From positions 766,006 through 830,005 of the forward strand of contig MERU01000002.1 in the NCBI GenBank assembly GCA_001770725.1: a DNA stretch of 64,000 nt, in the 5' to 3' direction. A program made the position numbers and the translations under genes. The notes beneath the pieces were generated by a model. It ran no database searches. It was not told where the DNA came from and was given only the letters and a program-made list of their open reading frames with translations. The stretch is from Burkholderiales bacterium RIFCSPHIGHO2_01_FULL_63_240. GTDB lineage: Bacteria > Pseudomonadota > Gammaproteobacteria > Burkholderiales > Burkholderiaceae_C. Below, one piece after another: positions 17,250 through 29,400 of this stretch (the stretch's first letter is position 1; the number at the start of each line of letters is the position of its first letter).

Positions 17250-19073
17250 TCAGGGCTTGTCGTCCAGCCGATCGAGGTCCAGGTCCACCGACAGCGGCTC
17301 GACCGCCGGCACGTTGAGGCTGGCCGATCGCACCGGCTGGGTGGCCGTCAGTGGGGCGACATCGGTTGAAGCCGGGTGCCTGCGCTCGGCACGGTCCGAC
17401 AGGTCGCGCGCCACGGCGTAGAGGAACAGCAGTTCGCGGTACGCCGGCAGGTCGAAGGCATCGGCCTCGGGGCCCAGGTGCACCAGCGACATCTCGAGCA
17501 CGTCCATCGCGCGCGCGGGTTCGGCCCACAGGGCCTGCAGGCGATCGACCACGCCGGGGTAGTCGACCAGGCTGCGGCCCTGCTCCATGTCCGACTCCCA
17601 GGTGGGCGCGCGGCCATTGAAGTGGGCGTTGAAACGCTCCTGAACGCGCTCGTAATCGGCGCGTCGACCCAGGCGACGGTAGATCTCCATGAGCTTGAGG
17701 AACGGCCAGGGGATCTCCTGCGTGTGCCCCCCCAGGTGCGCCTCCAGCAGTTCGATGGCAGCGTCATCCTGCCCCAGCACGATGAAGAACTCGGCCTGCT
17801 GCTCCAGGTCGATCAATTCCTCGACGGACACCGCCTTGAGCGGCTCGGAGGCGATCAGGGGAGGCGCAGTCGGGGCAAAGCGAGTGGCCGATGCAGGTGG
17901 CACACGGTCTTCTTCGTCAGGCTCGGGAACCGGCCCCAGCAGGTCGTTGTCTTCGAGGGCGTCGAGGTGAGGCCTGCTGTGCGTGTCTTCGCTTTCGGGC
18001 ATGTTCAACGGGGGCTGCCCCGTTTCAGGGCTCCACCAAGCTGCCGCCTGCTGGCGCCCACGGCGCACCCCCCAGCCATGCAGCAACCAGGCCGCCACAC
18101 CGCCACCGGCCAGCATGGCCAGCACCAGGGGCCAACTCAGGCTGGAGCCAGCCGGCTTTTCCAGGGCCTGCATGCGCGCCTGCAGCGCCGCGACGCTCTG
18201 TTGCGTCTGCTCGCCAGTGCGCTGCAGGTTGTGCAGGCGCTGCTCGAGTTCATCGACATGCCGCTGCTGGCGCAACATGGCCTCGGGCGTCGCGTTGAGC
18301 GCCCGCCACAGCGCAGCGGCCGCTTCACGGCGGGCCTGCACCTCGGATGCGGCTTGCGCGCCCTCCAGGGGCGAGGCCATCTGCCCTGATGAACGCAGGT
18401 TGGGCTGGACCAGCGCGTCGGCATCGACCGGGTCGAGCGCCAGACGGGGGGCATCGGGCTCGGGCTGGGCTCGCGAGGCACGGCGAGCCTCCTTGCGCGA
18501 GGTCGCGCCCGAAGGCCGACCGGCTTGCGAGCCGGTCACCACAGGCGCTCGCTGCGCCTTGCGTGGCGAAGCCAACCGCGCCGCCTGGCCAGAGGCTGGC
18601 GCCACCTTCACCGGTTCAACATCGGACACGGGCGCTTGCACAGCGGGGCTGAAATGGGCTTGCTGGCGACCGGGTGGGTCGGCCAGGGCCACGAAACGGC
18701 GGGTGATGCGGGCCTGGCAGCCAGCACTCAGTTGCACGTTGACAACCGGCTCGTTGATCAGCGCGGTGGTGCGCAGCACCAGGCGCGCGCCCATGCCAGC
18801 GGTCACGGTTTCCGCGGGCTGGAGCTCCACCAGCACGGCACCCGGCGCCACCCGGTCGTCGCCAAAAGACACTTCCGCGGACACACATTCCTGCGTGACG
18901 GTTTCACCCTCTTCGAGCCGAAGGGGCACGACGACACGCAAGGTGTCGCCCAGCACGGCCTGACTCTCAGGCCGGCCCAACCCCAGGGACCAAGCAGGAG
19001 ACGACCATGCCCAGACAACGGTCAGCATCGAGACTGCAGCGAGTAGCCGTCTGGAAGAATTCATTCGGTGCAT
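17250..19073 (-). CDS. FimV/TspA-like protein with periplasmic, coiled-coil and cytoplasmic parts
   Basis: About 607 residues: a signal peptide (hydrophobic run ending PAWSLGLG), a periplasmic FimV N-terminal domain (GRPESQAVLGDTLRV and following about 100 residues), a Pro/Arg-rich linker, and a coiled coil (ELEQRLHNLQRTGEQTQQSV). A membrane helix (WPLVLAMLAGGGVAAWLL) and an acidic cytoplasmic region ending in a TPR-like segment (SVEELIDLEQQAEFFIVLG) follow. FimV proteins organise type IV pili and polar machinery. The LysM motif seen in longer FimV proteins was not recognised. ATG at 19073 or 19064 could start it; neither has a good Shine–Dalgarno. No pilus genes are adjacent. Confidence 0.78.
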   Translation of the reverse strand: MHRMNSSRRLLAAVSMLTVVWAWSSPAWSLGLGRPESQAVLGDTLRVVVPLRLEEGETVTQECVSAEVSFGDDRVAPGAVLVELQPAETVTAGMGARLVLRTTALINEPVVNVQLSAGCQARITRRFVALADPPGRQQAHFSPAVQAPVSDVEPVKVAPASGQAARLASPRKAQRAPVVTGSQAGRPSGATSRKEARRASRAQPEPDAPRLALDPVDADALVQPNLRSSGQMASPLEGAQAASEVQARREAAAALWRALNATPEAMLRQQRHVDELEQRLHNLQRTGEQTQQSVAALQARMQALEKPAGSSLSWPLVLAMLAGGGVAAWLLHGWGVRRGRQQAAAWWSPETGQPPLNMPESEDTHSRPHLDALEDNDLLGPVPEPDEEDRVPPASATRFAPTAPPLIASEPLKAVSVEELIDLEQQAEFFIVLGQDDAAIELLEAHLGGHTQEIPWPFLKLMEIYRRLGRRADYERVQERFNAHFNGRAPTWESDMEQGRSLVDYPGVVDRLQALWAEPARAMDVLEMSLVHLGPEADAFDLPAYRELLFLYAVARDLSDRAERRHPASTDVAPLTATQPVRSASLNVPAVEPLSVDLDLDRLDDKP

Positions 19074-19167
19074 GATGGGGGGTTGCAAACGACTCTAGCA
19101 TGCAGGCCACGGCGTCAATCCATCGAATTGGTGCCTTTGTCTCGCTCACGCCAACCCCGCTCACAGC

Positions 19168-19938
19168 ATGACCACCGAACTCCAGACCGAGCGCCACGAC
19201 ACCACCCTCGTGCTGCGCCTGCATGGCCCTGCCACCCGCAACGCCTTGTCACCCCAGGTTTACGCTGCGGGCGTGGAAACCCTGAACATGGCCGAGGCCA
19301 ATCCGGACGTGCATGCGGTGGTGCTCACGGGAGCCGGCGGGCACTTCTGCGGTGGTGGCGACCTGCAGCGCCTGGCTCACCAGCGCGTGCACGACATGGC
19401 CGCGCAGGCACGCAGCCTCGACGCCTTCCACCAGTGGATCGAAGCCCTGCACAGCTTCCCCAAACCAGTGATCGCCGCCGTCGAGGGCGTGGCAGCAGGC
19501 GGCGGGGTGTCGCTGGCCCTGGCTTGCGACCTGATCGTGGCCGCCGACAACGCCCGGTTCGTGATGGCTTACAGCCAGGTGGGGCTGTCATCCGATGGTG
19601 GCGCGAGCTGGCACCTGCAACGCGCGCTCGGCCGCCAGCGTGCGCTGGCCTTGCTGTGGCTGGGAGACAGCCAGTCGGCCCATGACTGGCACCAGGCCGG
19701 TCTCGTGCACACCGTGGCCGCCAACGGCCAGGCCCTGGACACCGCTCTGGGGCTGGCTGGTCGGCTGGCCGAGCGGCCACAAGCCGTGCTCGCCAGCTTG
19801 AAAGAGCTGGTCAACGAAGCCGATCAGCCGCTGCGCGCCCACCTGGCATCGGAAAAACAACGATTCCTGGACAACCTCAGCCTGCCGGCGGCAGGGCAAG
19901 CCATCGAGGCCTTCCTGCAAAAACGGACCAGGAAGTGA
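19168..19938 (+). CDS. Enoyl-CoA hydratase/isomerase family protein
   Basis: The 256-residue crotonase-fold protein has both oxyanion-hole segments (GGHFCGGGDL and GVAAGGGVSLALACDL) and the usual C-terminal helical region. In the second active-site position it has SSDGGASW, an aspartate like the isomerase members of the family (PaaG-type) rather than the glutamate of typical hydratases. Isomerase or epoxyacyl-CoA-type chemistry is therefore as likely as hydration. It stands alone between convergent genes, so its pathway cannot be told. Confidence 0.85.
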   Translation: MTTELQTERHDTTLVLRLHGPATRNALSPQVYAAGVETLNMAEANPDVHAVVLTGAGGHFCGGGDLQRLAHQRVHDMAAQARSLDAFHQWIEALHSFPKPVIAAVEGVAAGGGVSLALACDLIVAADNARFVMAYSQVGLSSDGGASWHLQRALGRQRALALLWLGDSQSAHDWHQAGLVHTVAANGQALDTALGLAGRLAERPQAVLASLKELVNEADQPLRAHLASEKQRFLDNLSLPAAGQAIEAFLQKRTRK

Positions 19939-20604
19939 TCAGGCGCCGGCCGCCACCGCTTTCAAGCGCATGGCCAACACCCGGTACAAATCTCCCACCA
20001 GCTTGAGCTGAAGAGGCTGCAAGCCCTGGCCCGGCATGCGCAGGGTCAGCATGCCTCGGTTGACGGTGACCACCACCACGAGGGTGTCGGTCCACCAGTT
20101 GGCAGCGGCCTCCTCCAGGGTCAGCAGGACCTGTTCGTTCAACCATTGGCGAGCCACCGCCTCGGCGTTGCTGAGCAACACAAAACGGCGAGCCAACGCG
20201 GGATGATCGTTCAAGGCCACGCGAGGGTGCATGGCCAGCCAGCGCATTTCGTCGGGCAGGGTGTTGTCGATCTGGGTCTGCATGGCGTTGGTGAACCGGC
20301 TGAAGACATCGGTTTCCAGCACCTGAGACAGGGCTCGGCTGAGCAGGATCATCTGCACGTCGGCAGCCACACCCGTGTCACAGCGGAAGCGCAACTCCTT
20401 GCCCGGGATGTAGCTGCGCTGTGAAGCCCCCCACTCCACACGCCAACCATCTGGGGACTCCGCCACGAAACCGGCACCGGTCTTCGCGTTCACACGCTTG
20501 AACGTGTGCCCCTCGGCCTTGGCCCAGGCGGCCAGCACCTGCCCTTCGTCGGTGGCAGCCCCCCCTGAGGCTGAACCGATCATTCGCTTGAGCGCGTCGA
20601 ACAT
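19939..20604 (-). CDS. Hypothetical cytosolic protein
   Basis: A 221-residue protein starting FDALKRMIGSASGG, with no signal peptide or membrane segment. It is mixed alpha/beta with a Trp-rich stretch (GWRVEWGASQRSYIPGKEL) and a hydrophobic beta segment (TDTLVVVVTVNRGMLTLRMP). I do not recognise the family. It is convergent with the enoyl-CoA hydratase gene and followed upstream by tRNA-Arg. The start at 20604 was chosen because an AGGAAGGG element lies upstream; the frame remains open for 17 more codons. Confidence 0.7.
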   Translation of the reverse strand: MFDALKRMIGSASGGAATDEGQVLAAWAKAEGHTFKRVNAKTGAGFVAESPDGWRVEWGASQRSYIPGKELRFRCDTGVAADVQMILLSRALSQVLETDVFSRFTNAMQTQIDNTLPDEMRWLAMHPRVALNDHPALARRFVLLSNAEAVARQWLNEQVLLTLEEAAANWWTDTLVVVVTVNRGMLTLRMPGQGLQPLQLKLVGDLYRVLAMRLKAVAAGA

Positions 20605-20672
20605 GCGATGTCTTGCCCTTCCTGACGTGCCGCACCAGAAGCGGGCGGCGTGCATCCTGTATCGGCGATACC

Positions 20673-20749
20673 TGGCCTGCCTGGAGGGACTCGAACCCCC
20701 GACCTGCTGCTTAGAAGGCAGCTGCTCTATCCAGTTGAGCTACAGGCAG
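20673..20749 (-). tRNA. tRNA-Arg (anticodon UCU)
   Basis: A 77-nt cloverleaf on the minus strand. The acceptor CTGCCTG pairs with CAGGCAG and is followed by G and an encoded CCA. The D-arm is TAGCTCAACTGGATAGAGCA, the anticodon loop is CTTCTAA (UCU), and the T-loop is GGTTCGAGTC. Confidence 0.96.
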
Positions 20750-20782
20750 TCGTGGCTGGCGAGTTTACGCCATCGCCCCATT

Positions 20783-23200
<2,418 letters not shown>

Positions 23201-23239
23201 GGTGCGGGCGGCCAAAGCCGTGTCGGTCAGGATGATGCC

Positions 23240-23270
23240 AGTCTCGACCTTGACACCATGTCAAGGTCAA
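23240..23270 (-). promoter_or_regulatory. CueR-type promoter and operator for copA
   Basis: A perfect 23-bp inverted repeat (arms GACCTTGACA and TGTCAAGGTC, 23246–23268) sits between a −35 TTGACC (23270–23265) and a weak −10 GAGACT (23245–23240) with a 19-bp spacer. A 19-bp spacer filled by a dyad is the hallmark of MerR-family promoters that the regulator activates by twisting DNA. Confidence 0.8.
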
Positions 23271-23309
23271 GCATCCCGATGTGCTGACAAGGAGATGCTC
23301 GCCAGGGCC

Positions 23310-23340
23310 TTGACCCTGACATGGTGTCAAGGTTTATCCT
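23310..23340 (+). promoter_or_regulatory. CueR-type promoter and operator for copZ–cueR
   Basis: The −35 TTGACC (23310–23315) and −10 TATCCT (23335–23340) are separated by exactly 19 bp. The spacer holds an imperfect dyad (GACCCTGACA, TGG, TGTCAAGGTT; 8 of 10 arm positions match). Its geometry is identical to the copA site in the opposite orientation. Confidence 0.8.
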
Positions 23341-23401
23341 GACTTCGCTTGTCCTGCATCAGCAGGTCATCCACATGACGAGCAACACAGAAAGGTTTCC
23401 C

Positions 23402-23608
23402 ATGAGCACCCAGCAACACGAACTCCAGGTCAAGGGCATGAGCTGCCAGCATTGCGTCAAGGGCGTCACCCGCGCCATCCAGGAACAGGACCCGCAGGCC
23501 GAAGTGCAGGTGGACCTGGCCAGCGGCCGCGTGCAGGCACGCACCGCCCTGCCCCGCGAAGCCGTTGCAAAGGCCATCGCCGACGAAGGCTACGAGGTGC
23601 AGGCCTGA
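23402..23608 (+). CDS. copZ: CopZ-type copper chaperone (single HMA domain)
   Basis: A 68-residue ferredoxin-like metallochaperone with the copper-binding motif GMSCQHC (about residues 13–19). It would carry Cu+ to CopA or buffer cytosolic copper. It lies just downstream of a CueR-type promoter, and its stop overlaps the cueR start by one base (TGATG). The start at 23402 has AAAGG upstream and gives the normal family length; an in-frame ATG at 23375 would add 9 residues. Confidence 0.9.
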   Translation: MSTQQHELQVKGMSCQHCVKGVTRAIQEQDPQAEVQVDLASGRVQARTALPREAVAKAIADEGYEVQA

Positions 23609-24027
23609 TGGGCACCTCGCAAGCCAAGCTGCTGCACATCGGCGAGGCGTCAAAGCAGACCGGTGTGTCGCCAAAGATGATCCGGCATTACGAGGGGCTG
23701 GGCCTGCTGCCGCCTGCGCCGCGCACCGACAGCGGCTACCGCCTCTACGACGATGACGCGTTGCACACGCTTCATTTCATCCGCCGTGCGCGCGACCTGG
23801 GCTTCGGCATGGCCGACATCTCGCAGCTGCTGGACCTGTGGCGCAACCGCCGACGCGCCAGCGCCACCGTCAAGAAGCTCGCGTTGAACCACGTCGAGGC
23901 CCTGCAGCAACGCATCGATGAAATGGAGGCCATGAAACGCACGTTGGTGCGTTTGGCGTCCGAGTGCCACGGCAACGACCGGCCGGCCTGCCCGATCCTG
24001 GACGACCTGAGCCGAAGCTGTGCATGA
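23608..24027 (+). CDS. cueR: Cu(I)-responsive MerR-family regulator CueR
   Basis: The 139-residue protein has a MerR DNA-binding domain (HIGEASKQTGVSPKMIRHYE, about 10–29), a dimerisation helix and a C-terminal loop with Cys120 and Cys128 spaced CX7C, the arrangement that binds Cu+ in CueR. It should activate copA and copZ from the two dyads in the intergenic region when copper rises. Because it is the second gene behind its own target promoter, it is probably autoregulated. Translation is coupled to copZ. Confidence 0.92.
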   Translation: MGTSQAKLLHIGEASKQTGVSPKMIRHYEGLGLLPPAPRTDSGYRLYDDDALHTLHFIRRARDLGFGMADISQLLDLWRNRRRASATVKKLALNHVEALQQRIDEMEAMKRTLVRLASECHGNDRPACPILDDLSRSCA

Positions 24028-24061
24028 TGTCGCTCAAGCTCAACACGACACCGAGGACGAC

Positions 24062-24946
24062 ATGCCCCTTCCCACACAGCCAGGCTGGCCTCTGCAGACC
24101 TCGACCCTGAGCGCCTGCGGCATCCGCACACGCGTGCTGCAAGGCGGCGCCGACCTGCAGGCCACCGAAGCCGTGGTGTTCGTGCACGGCAACCCGGGCT
24201 CTGGCGAGGACTGGCGCGAGCTGATGCAGGCGGCCTCGCCCGTGGCCCGTGTGATCGCGCTCGACATGCCGGGCTTTGGCCAGGCAGACAAGCCCGCGAA
24301 CTACCCGTACTCGGTCGAAGGCGGCACGGCCTTCCTGACCGAGGCGCTCAAGCAGCTGGGCGTGGTGCGCGCCCACCTCGTGCTGCATGACTTCGGCGGC
24401 CCCTGGGGCCTGATGTGGGCGGCCATGAACCCGCTGAGCGTGGCCAGCCTCACGCTGATCAACACCGGCGTGCTCAAGGGCTACCGCTGGCATTACATGG
24501 CGCGCATCTGGCGCACGCCCATCATCGGCGAGCTCCAGCAGTTGCTGACCAACGAAGCAGGCTTTCGCTGGGCCATCCAGCATGGCTGCCCCAAGGGGCT
24601 GCCGCTGGCCTTCACGCGCCGCATGTACCAGGACATGGATTGGGGCACCAAGCGCGCCATCCTCAAGCTCTACCGCGCCACGGGCGACCTGGACGGCCGC
24701 AGCCGCATGCTCGAGAAGTTGCTGCTGCCGATCAAGCCGCCCACGCTGGTGATCTGGGGCGCCGCCGACCCTTACCTGCCGGTGCGCTATGCGCATCAGC
24801 AGCAAGAGACCTTCCCGGGTGCACAGGTGGTGGTGCTGCCCGAGAGCGGGCACTTCCCGTTCGCGGACGACCCGCAGGGTGTGGCCCAGGCGCTGGTGCC
24901 CTTCCTGCAAGCGCAGGTGGGTCGACGGCAAGGCATGGCGGCCTGA
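24062..24946 (+). CDS. Alpha/beta hydrolase (haloalkane dehalogenase / epoxide hydrolase type)
   Basis: The 294-residue protein has the oxyanion motif HGNPG (42–46), the nucleophile elbow LHDFGGPWG with Asp110, an acid residue in WGAADPYLP and a catalytic His in SGHFPF. An Asp nucleophile followed by FGGPWG is the pattern of haloalkane dehalogenases and epoxide hydrolases rather than esterases; the substrate is unknown. The ATG at 24062 has GAGG 5 nt upstream; a GTG at 24020 would overlap cueR. It follows cueR closely and may share its transcript, but a link to copper is not evident. Confidence 0.82.
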   Translation: MPLPTQPGWPLQTSTLSACGIRTRVLQGGADLQATEAVVFVHGNPGSGEDWRELMQAASPVARVIALDMPGFGQADKPANYPYSVEGGTAFLTEALKQLGVVRAHLVLHDFGGPWGLMWAAMNPLSVASLTLINTGVLKGYRWHYMARIWRTPIIGELQQLLTNEAGFRWAIQHGCPKGLPLAFTRRMYQDMDWGTKRAILKLYRATGDLDGRSRMLEKLLLPIKPPTLVIWGAADPYLPVRYAHQQQETFPGAQVVVLPESGHFPFADDPQGVAQALVPFLQAQVGRRQGMAA

Positions 24947-24981
24947 TGCCCCTCAGAAAAACCACACCCTAGAAACGGAAA

Positions 24982-25011
24982 GAGCCGCAGCGGCAAAAAC
25001 CGTTGCGGCTC
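24982..25011 (-). terminator. Terminator downstream of tRNA-Pro
   Basis: A 12-bp stem (24982–24993 with 25000–25011, one G·T pair, A-rich loop) followed on the minus strand by TTTCCGTTTCT. It lies 13 bp from the tRNA 3' end. Confidence 0.75.
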
Positions 25012-25024
25012 CATCACTTGGAAA

Positions 25025-25101
25025 TGGTCGGGGCGGTGGGATTCGAACTCACGACCCTCTGCTCCCAAAGCAGATGCGCTACCAGGCTGCGCTACGCCCC
25101 G
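25025..25101 (-). tRNA. tRNA-Pro (anticodon UGG)
   Basis: A 77-nt cloverleaf on the minus strand: acceptor CGGGGCG pairs with CGCCCCG, the discriminator is A and CCA is encoded. The D-arm contains AGCGCAGCCTGGTAGCGCA, the anticodon loop is TTTGGGA (UGG), and the T-loop is AGTTCGAATC. Confidence 0.96.
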
Positions 25102-25234
25102 AACAAGCCAGCATTGTAGCCGCATGCTAGGGATGGTCGGCGACAGACCGTTGCGAGAACATCTCGGACACGAGGCCAGACCCCCGCTCGGCGGCAACTC
25201 GGCCCCATCCAGCACACTCGGGAGGACACCAGCC

Positions 25235-26416
25235 ATGCGCCATCCACTGCGCCTGTTCGCTGGGCTTTGCACACTGTTCGCAGCGGTCCTGGCCAGCCAG
25301 GCTCAAGCCACCAGCCCGCTGCCACGCGGCGCCCAGATCGACCAGGTCACCGTTTCGGGCATTTCATCGGGCGCTGCCATGGCACTGCAGTACGCCGTGG
25401 CCCATTCGGCCAGCGTCAACGGGGTGGCCGCCATCGCCGGACCCAGTTGGGCTTGCGCCAAAGGCTTCGTGAGCACCGCCATCAACGACTGCATGTGCGG
25501 CAGGCAGCCCGTGCCCAGCGCCTTGCCCCTGGCGCGGGAGCTGGCTCGCAGCGGCGCCATCGACCCGCTGGTCAATGGCCGACCACAGGCGCTCAACCGG
25601 GGGTTCATCTTCCACAGCCCGCTCGACGCCACCGTGGTGGCCAGCACCGGGCAGGCCAGCGCCAACTTCCTGGCTTCCTTCATCGGCGCGCCGCCCGTGG
25701 TGGACAACGGCAACGCCGGAGATGGCAGCAACCGGGCCGGACACGGGATCATCTCGCCGGGTGGCAGCGACCGCTGCGAGGCTGGCCCCAAAGACCGCAG
25801 CTTCGTTCGGCAATGCGGGCAGGACGACAACGCCCGGGACCTGTTCCACGCGCTCTTCCCAGGCGTGGCACAGGACCCGGCCAAGCGGCTCGCCCAGGTG
25901 AGCGCGACCGACATCCAGGCCTTCGATCAGCGCCCCTTCATCCGCGAGGTGACGCGTTCCGGCGAATACATCGCCCCCGACACGCTGGCTTTCTTTTTCT
26001 ACCCCACCCGCAGCGAACGCCGCCAAAGGCTGGACCTGGCCACCACCGGCTACTTCCACGTGCCACCTTCGTGTCAGGCGGCGGGCGCACGCTGCGGCCT
26101 GCACATCGCCTTCCATGGCTGCAAGCAGCAGGTCCGCGAGTTCGCCTTGACCACCGGCTACGTGCACTGGGCCGAACAGCACAAGCAGATCATCTTGTTC
26201 CCGGCCATCGACCAGGGGGGCAGCCCGGTGTCCGAGGCCTGCAGCAGCGGCGCCGTCAACAAGGTGGTCGATTCCGCCTGGTACCAGCCCAACCCCAACG
26301 GCTGCTGGGACTGGTGGGGCTACCTGGACGGGGCCGAGCGCACGCGCCACCTCACGCGCAACGGCTTGCAGATGCGGGTCATCGAGCAGATGGTCAAGGC
26401 CATCACCGGTCACTGA
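25235..26416 (+). CDS. Secreted PHB/PHA depolymerase-family esterase
   Basis: The 393-residue protein has a signal peptide (hydrophobic core, ending ASQAQA) and a lipase box SGISSGAAM close to the N-terminus (Ser44). This matches extracellular short-chain-length PHA depolymerases of catalytic type 2, in which the box comes first. Later features are GLHIAFHGCKQ, a His-containing oxyanion region, and NPNGCWDWWGYL, typical of the family's C-terminal end. No linker or substrate-binding domain follows, so it may act on oligomers or soluble substrate. GGAGG lies 9 nt before the ATG. Its end overlaps the convergent hrpA by 7 bp. Confidence 0.85.
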   Translation: MRHPLRLFAGLCTLFAAVLASQAQATSPLPRGAQIDQVTVSGISSGAAMALQYAVAHSASVNGVAAIAGPSWACAKGFVSTAINDCMCGRQPVPSALPLARELARSGAIDPLVNGRPQALNRGFIFHSPLDATVVASTGQASANFLASFIGAPPVVDNGNAGDGSNRAGHGIISPGGSDRCEAGPKDRSFVRQCGQDDNARDLFHALFPGVAQDPAKRLAQVSATDIQAFDQRPFIREVTRSGEYIAPDTLAFFFYPTRSERRQRLDLATTGYFHVPPSCQAAGARCGLHIAFHGCKQQVREFALTTGYVHWAEQHKQIILFPAIDQGGSPVSEACSSGAVNKVVDSAWYQPNPNGCWDWWGYLDGAERTRHLTRNGLQMRVIEQMVKAITGH

Positions 26417-29400
26417 CCGATCTGGGCCCAGACCTTCTCCAGCCGCTTGACGCTGACCGGCTGTGGCGTGCGCAACTCCTGCGCGAACAGGCTGATGCGC
26501 AGCTCTTCGAGCAGCCAGCGGAACTCATCGGTGCGGGGGTCGTGCGTGCCCTTGAGCTCGGCCAGGCGACGCACCAGGCGCTGGTCGAGCGGGCGCAACT
26601 CGGTCATGCGCTGCGCGTCGCGCGCCGGGTCGCCCTTGAGCTTGTCCAGCCTGAGGGTGATGCCCTTGAGGTAGCGCGGGAAGTGCTGCAACTGGGCATA
26701 TGGCGTGGCACTGACAAAGCGCTTGGGCATGAGGCGCTGCAGTTGCGCGGCCACGTCGTCGGCCACGTCCTTCGGGGGCTTGGCGTCCTTGAGCTTGCGT
26801 GCGGCGGCGGCGTACTCGGCGAGCACGGTGCCGGCCAGGCGGGCCACTTCCTGCGCGATGAGGTTCAGGCGCGTGCGGCCTTCTTCCACGCGGGCCTTGA
26901 AGCTCGCCGCGTCAGAGGGCAGCGGGTCGTTCAGGTAGGCGCGGTCCAGCGCCACGTCGATGACCTGCTCGCGCAGCTCGTCGGCGGTGCCCAGGCTCAT
27001 GTAGGCCATCGCCATCTTCTGCAGGTCAGGGATGTTCTTCTCGAGGTACTTCAGCGGCTCCTTGATCTGCAGCGCGATCAGGCGACGCAGGCCCACGCGG
27101 TGCTTCGCCGCGGCCACGTCGGGTTCGTCGAAGATGTCGATCTCGACATGCGTGCCCTTGTCGACCAATGCGGGAAAGCCGATCAGGGTGTGACCGCCGC
27201 GCTGGATCTCCATCAGCTCGGGCAGCTCGCCGAAGGTCCAGTCGGTCAACGGCGTGCTGGCGCAAGCAGAGGAGCCGCCCTGTTTGCCCGATGACGGCTT
27301 GACGGAGACAGCTGCCGAGCTCGGTGAAGGCGAACGGCCCGGGCCACCCGGCCTGGCAGGCGCCGCGGGCGCGGCATCGCTCGAAGCGCCCTCGCCACCC
27401 GAGACCACCTCTTGCGCCTTGAGCGCAGCCAGTGCCTGGAAGGCCCCGCGCGCAAGCGATCCCAGCTCGGCCTTGAGCGCCGGCAGGTTGCGCCCCATGC
27501 CCAGCTGGCGCCCGTGTTCATCGACCACGCGGTGGTTCATGAACAGGTGCGGCGAGAGCATGTCGAGCTTGAAGTCCGCGCGCTTGACGTCGAGCTGGGT
27601 CTTGTCACGCACCGCCTTGAGCAGCGCATCCATCAAGCCACCCTGGCCAAACGCGACCGACTGCACGAAGCCTTCGGCGAATTCGGGCAGCGGCACCAGG
27701 CGCGCACGGGGCTTTTGGTGCAGGCTCTTGATCAGGGCCAGCACCTTGTCCTTGAGCATGCCGGGCACCAGCCACTCGCCGCGCTCTTCCTGCACCTGGT
27801 TGAGCGCGTAGATGGGCACGGTCACCGTCACACCATCGCGGGCGTCGCCCGGCTCGTGCAGGTAGGTGGCGGCGCAGTCCACGCCCCCCAAGCGGATGTA
27901 CTTCGGGAAGGCCGAGCTGGTGATGCCAGCGGCCTCGTGGCGCATCAGCTCTTCGCGACTGAGGTGCAGCAGCTTGGGGTTCTCGCGGCTGGCGTGGCGG
28001 TACCACTTCTCGAACGTGGCGCCGCTCATCACATCGGGTGGCACCTGCGCGTCGTAGAAGGCGTAGATCAGCTCGTCGTCCACGAGCACGTCCTGGCGGC
28101 GCGACTTGTGCTCGAGTTGCTCGACCTGGTTGATGAGCTTGCGGTTGTGCGCGAGGAACGGCAGGCGCGTCTCCCACTCGTCATTGACCAGGGCCTCGCG
28201 GATGAAGATCTCGCGGGCCTCGCGCGCATTGACCAGGCCGAAGTTGACGCGCTTGTTGTTGTAGACGACCAGGCCGTACAGCGTGGCCCGCTCCAGCGCC
28301 ACCACCTCGGCGGCCTTCTTTTCCCAGTGCGGCTCCAGCAGCTGCTTTTTCAGCAGGTGCTGCCCCATGGACACCAGCCATTGAACGTCGATGTTGGCCA
28401 CGCCACGCCCATACAGCTTGGTGGTCTCGACCAGCTCGGCCGCCAGGATCCAGCGCCCCGGCTTCTTGCTGAGGTTGGCGCCCGGGTGCTTCCAGAACTT
28501 GATGCCGCGAGCGCCGAGGTACCACTCCTCGTCGTCCGACTTGCAGCCCACGTTGCCCAGCAGGCCCGACAGCAGCGACAGGTGCACCTGCTCGTAGGTG
28601 GCGGGCGAGCCGTTGAGGCGCCAGTTGTGCTCCGCCACCACGGTGTGCAGTTGCGTGTGCACGTCCCGCCATTCGCGCACGCGCCGCGGGTTGATGAAGT
28701 TCTCGCGCAGCAGGGCCTCGTGCTTGCGGTGGCTGAGCTTGTGCTTCTCTGGTGCGCCCGGCTCGTGGTGCCCGTGCCCTCCGCGTGAGTCATCCAGCCA
28801 CTTCCAAAGCTTGAGCGTGCCCATGAACTCCGACTTCTCGTCGTCGAACTGCTTGTGCTTGGTGTCGGCCTGCTGTTGCTGGTCGATGGGCCGGTCGCGC
28901 ACGTCCTGCACGCTCAAGCTCGCGGCGATCACCAGCACCTCGGCCAGGGCCTGGCGGTCCTTGGCCTCCAAAATCATGCGGCCCACGCGCGGGTCCAGCG
29001 GCAGCTTGGCCAGCGTCTGGCCCAGCGGCGTGATCTCGTTGTCGTCGTCGACCGCGCCCAGCTCGTTGAGCAACTGGTAGCCGTCGGCAATGGCCTTGCG
29101 CAGCGGCGGCTCGATGAAGGGAAAGTCCTCCACGTGGCCCAGGTGCAGCGACTTCATCCGCAAGATCACACCGGCCAGCGACGAACGCAGGATCTCGGGG
29201 TCGGTGAAGCGCGGACGCGCGTTGAATTCTTTCTCGTCGTACAGGCGGATGCAGATGCCGTTGGCCACCCGGCCGCAACGGCCCGCGCGCTGGTTGGCCG
29301 CCGCCTGGCTGATGGGCTCGACCTGCAGCTGCTCGACCTTGTTGCGGAAGCTGTAGCGCTTGACCCGCGCGCTGCCGCTGTCGATCACGTAGCGGATGCC

